From assembly GCA_958447445.1 (NCBI GenBank), contig CAUDAE010000094.1:1-7754 (forward strand): a stretch of 7,754 nucleotides of DNA, given 5' to 3'. This document shows positions 6,083-7,754 of the stretch, one piece after another. The position numbers and the translations under genes are program-made. Numbering within the stretch: the stretch's first letter is position 1; each line of letters opens with the position of its first letter. Source of the DNA: an uncultured Collinsella sp. GTDB lineage: Bacteria; Actinomycetota; Coriobacteriia; Coriobacteriales; Coriobacteriaceae. Under the pieces are notes generated by a model. That model saw nothing but the letters and a program-made list of their open reading frames with translations, did not search any database and was not told where the DNA came from.

Positions 6083-6856
6083 TTACCAGCCAGTGTAGTA
6101 GTCGGTGGTTCCGGCAGCGCAGCCGGAGTCATAGACCTTGCAATCACCCTTGGAGCCCGTAAAGGTCGAGCCCTGGGCCATATCGCCCGCGGCAACAACG
6201 TAATAGCCGTCGGAATCGCGCCAAAAGCCCTCAGAATCCTGAGTCCATTCGCCCGTGCGATAGTGATAAAGCACATTGCTGCTGTAATAGGTCTCGCGGC
6301 GCCCGTTGTAGTTATTGACACCCGCAGAGCGCGTCAGGCCCGATCCGTTCGCGTAGGACGCGGCAGACGCGTAGGACGGAGTGTAACCGGCGTTGTAGTA
6401 CGAAGCCTGGGCGACCTCGGCAGCCTCCGCCTCGGCGGCAGCCTCGAGCGCTTCGCGCTTGGCATCCTCAAGCGCAGTGCGCAGCTCATCGAGCTCGGTC
6501 GACTTGGCGTCGACCTCCCCCATCGTCAACAGGCTACCCGCACCGTCGATGCAACCCTGCAGCACAGCGCGCTCGTCATCGGTGGCATAGTCGCCATACA
6601 TATTCATGATGATCTGAGCGCGCATCTCCAGGGAATCGCGCTTGGCCTCCATCGAGGCGTTCCACTCCTGCATGGAACCATAACCATCGCCGCGATAGTC
6701 AACGGGCTGTACCAGCGTCGTCTCGGACGGCGTAGATCCAACCGTATCGGATAGTGTTGCCGCGTGGGCATCAGTTGCACCGGCGCCCGCCAAAAGTGCC
6801 ACGGTCAGAGCGGCGGAAAGGGCGGCGGCTTTCGGTTTTCGTGAATCGATCCTCAT
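6083..6856 (-). CDS. Secreted protein with coiled coil and Tyr/Gly-rich C-terminal domain
   Basis: Function unknown. The 257 residues begin with a Sec signal peptide (Arg/Lys N-region, hydrophobic ALSAALTVALLAGAG, likely cut after AHA, residue 32). Residues about 115-150 form an Ala/Glu-rich helix likely to be a coiled coil (TELDELRTALEDAKREALEA). Residues 150-183 are rich in Tyr, Ala, Ser and Asn, like a flexible linker. The C-terminal domain, from RRETYYSSNVLYHYRTGEW (186-204) through DGYYVVAAGDMAQG (216-229) to KVYDSGCAAGTTDYYTGW (240-257), resembles tails of secreted Coriobacteriia proteins. I suspect a small beta-barrel of the double-psi or 3D type; that is recollection and inference only. 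Cys239 and Cys246 could form a disulfide. I start at the ATG at 6856 (GGAGG 11 nt ahead), since the longer frame would cross the upstream terminator. A cell-wall or surface role is plausible. Confidence 0.85.
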   Translation of the reverse strand: MRIDSRKPKAAALSAALTVALLAGAGATDAHAATLSDTVGSTPSETTLVQPVDYRGDGYGSMQEWNASMEAKRDSLEMRAQIIMNMYGDYATDDERAVLQGCIDGAGSLLTMGEVDAKSTELDELRTALEDAKREALEAAAEAEAAEVAQASYYNAGYTPSYASAASYANGSGLTRSAGVNNYNGRRETYYSSNVLYHYRTGEWTQDSEGFWRDSDGYYVVAAGDMAQGSTFTGSKGDCKVYDSGCAAGTTDYYTGW

Positions 6857-7067
6857 GTAGCTGGAAACCTCCGTAGTGCGTTTTTGCTGCGTTTGAGCTG
6901 CGTGTGATTCGATCGCGCTGCATAGTACCCCGAGCAAATCGCGACCTGCGGTTTTACTCAAAAGGCGCACGTCAATTGCGTAAAACTCACATCCTCTCAA
7001 CAGGAGTTTTCCACAACTCGAATGCATAAAGCGTGTCAAAAACCCTGTTTTTGCGCCCTCTCTATGC
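6857..7067. other. Upstream region of the secreted protein gene, with inverted repeats
   Basis: This 211-bp gap holds the control region of the 6856-6083 gene. It contains GTTTTAC (6951-6957) and its complement GTAAAAC (6980-6986) separated by 22 nt, and a shorter pair GAGTT/AACTC (7004-7008 and 7015-7019) around TTTTCCAC. Minus-strand TTGACA (7034-7039) is a perfect -35 box, but no -10 box lies 16-18 nt beyond it. TACTAT (6922-6927, minus strand) is a possible -10 box without a -35 partner. No confident promoter and no gene is seen. Confidence 0.4.
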
Positions 7068-7108
7068 AAAAAAGGCGCCTGTGCAACCATTGTTCGCACA
7101 GGCGCCTT
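7068..7108 (-). terminator. Strong intrinsic terminator of the metY-like gene
   Basis: On the minus strand AAGGCGCCTGTGC pairs perfectly over 13 bp with GCACAGGCGCCTT (7072-7084 with 7096-7108), with an 11-nt loop, and runs into TTTTTT (complement of 7068-7073). It lies about 60 nt beyond the stop at 7169. No T-run follows on the plus strand, so it works toward lower coordinates only. Confidence 0.92.
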
Positions 7109-7168
7109 GAGCAGGCATTTTATGCAGTTATACCTATCGAGTCGCAAGGGGTCCTTGCACAAGTCGCC

Positions 7169-7754
7169 TTACTCGTCCAGCGCGGCGAAGGCCTGCTTCA
7201 GATCCCAAATGATATCCTCGGCGTTCTCGGTACCGATGGAAAGACGGATCGTGGAGGGCGTGATGTTCTGCTCGGCGAGCTCCTCGGCAGAGAGCTGGGA
7301 GTGCGTGGTGGTAGCCGGGTGCACGACGAGCGACTTGACGTCGGCCACGTTGGCGAGCAGCGAGAACACCTGCAGATGATCGATGAACTTCCAAGCTGCC
7401 TCCTGGCCACCCTTAATCTCAAAGGTAAAGATCGAGGCGCCGCCACGGGGGAAGTACTTCTGATAGAGCTCGTGATCGGGGTGCTCAGACAGGCTCGGGT
7501 GGTTCACCTTGGCGACATGGCTGTCACCAGCCAGGAACTCAACGACCTTCTTGGTGTTCTCGACATGACGGTCAACGCGCAGCGACAGAGTCTCGGTGCC
7601 CTGGAGCAAGACCCAGGCGTTGAATGGGCTGATGCAGGCGCCCTCGTCACGCAGCAGGATAGCGCGGACATAGGTTGCGAAGGCGGCAGGGCCGGCAGCC
7701 TCGGCAAACGAGACGCCGTGGTAGGAGGGGTTGGGCTCAGCGGTCTGGGCGTAC
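7169..7754 (-). CDS. metY: O-acetylhomoserine sulfhydrylase, C-terminal part (partial at right edge)
   Basis: C-terminal 194 residues of a PLP-dependent Cys/Met metabolism enzyme, of about 430 residues in full. The best match is O-acetylhomoserine aminocarboxypropyltransferase, which makes homocysteine from O-acetylhomoserine and sulfide for methionine synthesis. Visible family segments are EPNPSYHGVSF, the SPFNAWVLLQGTETLSLRVDRH region (about residues 43-64 of the fragment), GGASIFTFEIKGG, FSLLANVADVKSLVVHPATTTH, and the closing PSTIRLSIGTENAEDIIWDL. The lysine that binds PLP and the N-terminal half lie beyond the right edge. The VADVKSL and HPATTTH segments fit MetY better than cystathionine gamma-synthase or beta-lyase, but a related sulfhydrylase is possible. 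It ends at a strong terminator (7068-7108). Confidence 0.92.
   Translation of the reverse strand, partial: YAQTAEPNPSYHGVSFAEAAGPAAFATYVRAILLRDEGACISPFNAWVLLQGTETLSLRVDRHVENTKKVVEFLAGDSHVAKVNHPSLSEHPDHELYQKYFPRGGASIFTFEIKGGQEAAWKFIDHLQVFSLLANVADVKSLVVHPATTTHSQLSAEELAEQNITPSTIRLSIGTENAEDIIWDLKQAFAALDE

Noticed and set aside
7006..7016. TTTTCCACA-like DnaA box
   Set aside because: It is a single one-mismatch match with no second box, AT-rich unwinding region or dnaA/dnaN neighbour, so it gives no support for an origin.
6857..7162. N-terminal extension of the secreted protein up to 7162
   Set aside because: The longer frame would begin upstream of, and run through, the metY terminator. The ATG at 6856 gives a normal signal peptide at the N-terminus.

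Overview
The window looks like chromosomal DNA from a moderately GC-rich Actinobacterium of the class Coriobacteriia, most likely Collinsella or a close relative. This is an inference from codon use, from the Tyr-rich C-terminal domain of one secreted protein, and from the mix of strong Shine-Dalgarno sites with GTG starts. No rRNA, tRNA, CRISPR array, transposase or phage gene is visible.

Layout, left to right. A minus-strand block covers 1-4336. Read in its own direction it holds an aldo/keto reductase fused to a two-cluster ferredoxin module (4336-3149), a Gfo/Idh/MocA-type oxidoreductase (3054-2035), endonuclease IV (1868-1002), and then, behind a candidate promoter, an amino-acid ABC transporter lipoprotein that runs off the left edge (854-1). 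The gaps in front of the oxidoreductase and in front of endonuclease IV each contain one copy of the same 87-88 bp hairpin-forming repeat, in the same orientation and directly next to the ribosome binding site of the next gene.

A divergent intergenic region (4337-4662) separates this block from a plus-strand ketopantoate reductase gene (panE/apbA-like, 4663-5577). Its leader holds an 18-codon ORF with a strong ribosome binding site, followed by an intrinsic-terminator-like hairpin directly ahead of the panE ribosome binding site. This suggests attenuation or a separate short transcript.

Beyond panE is a shared terminator-like hairpin, then three minus-strand genes: a 68-aa putative two-helix membrane protein (5893-5687), a secreted 257-aa protein with a coiled coil and a Tyr/Gly-rich C-terminal domain (6856-6083), and the C-terminal 194 residues of an O-acetylhomoserine sulfhydrylase (metY-like) that enters from the right edge and ends at a strong intrinsic terminator (7068-7108).

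Functionally this is mostly housekeeping: DNA repair, pantothenate/CoA synthesis, sulfur amino-acid synthesis and amino-acid uptake, with two redox enzymes of unknown substrate. The most interesting non-coding signals are the paired palindromic repeats, whose arms change together, and the panE leader.
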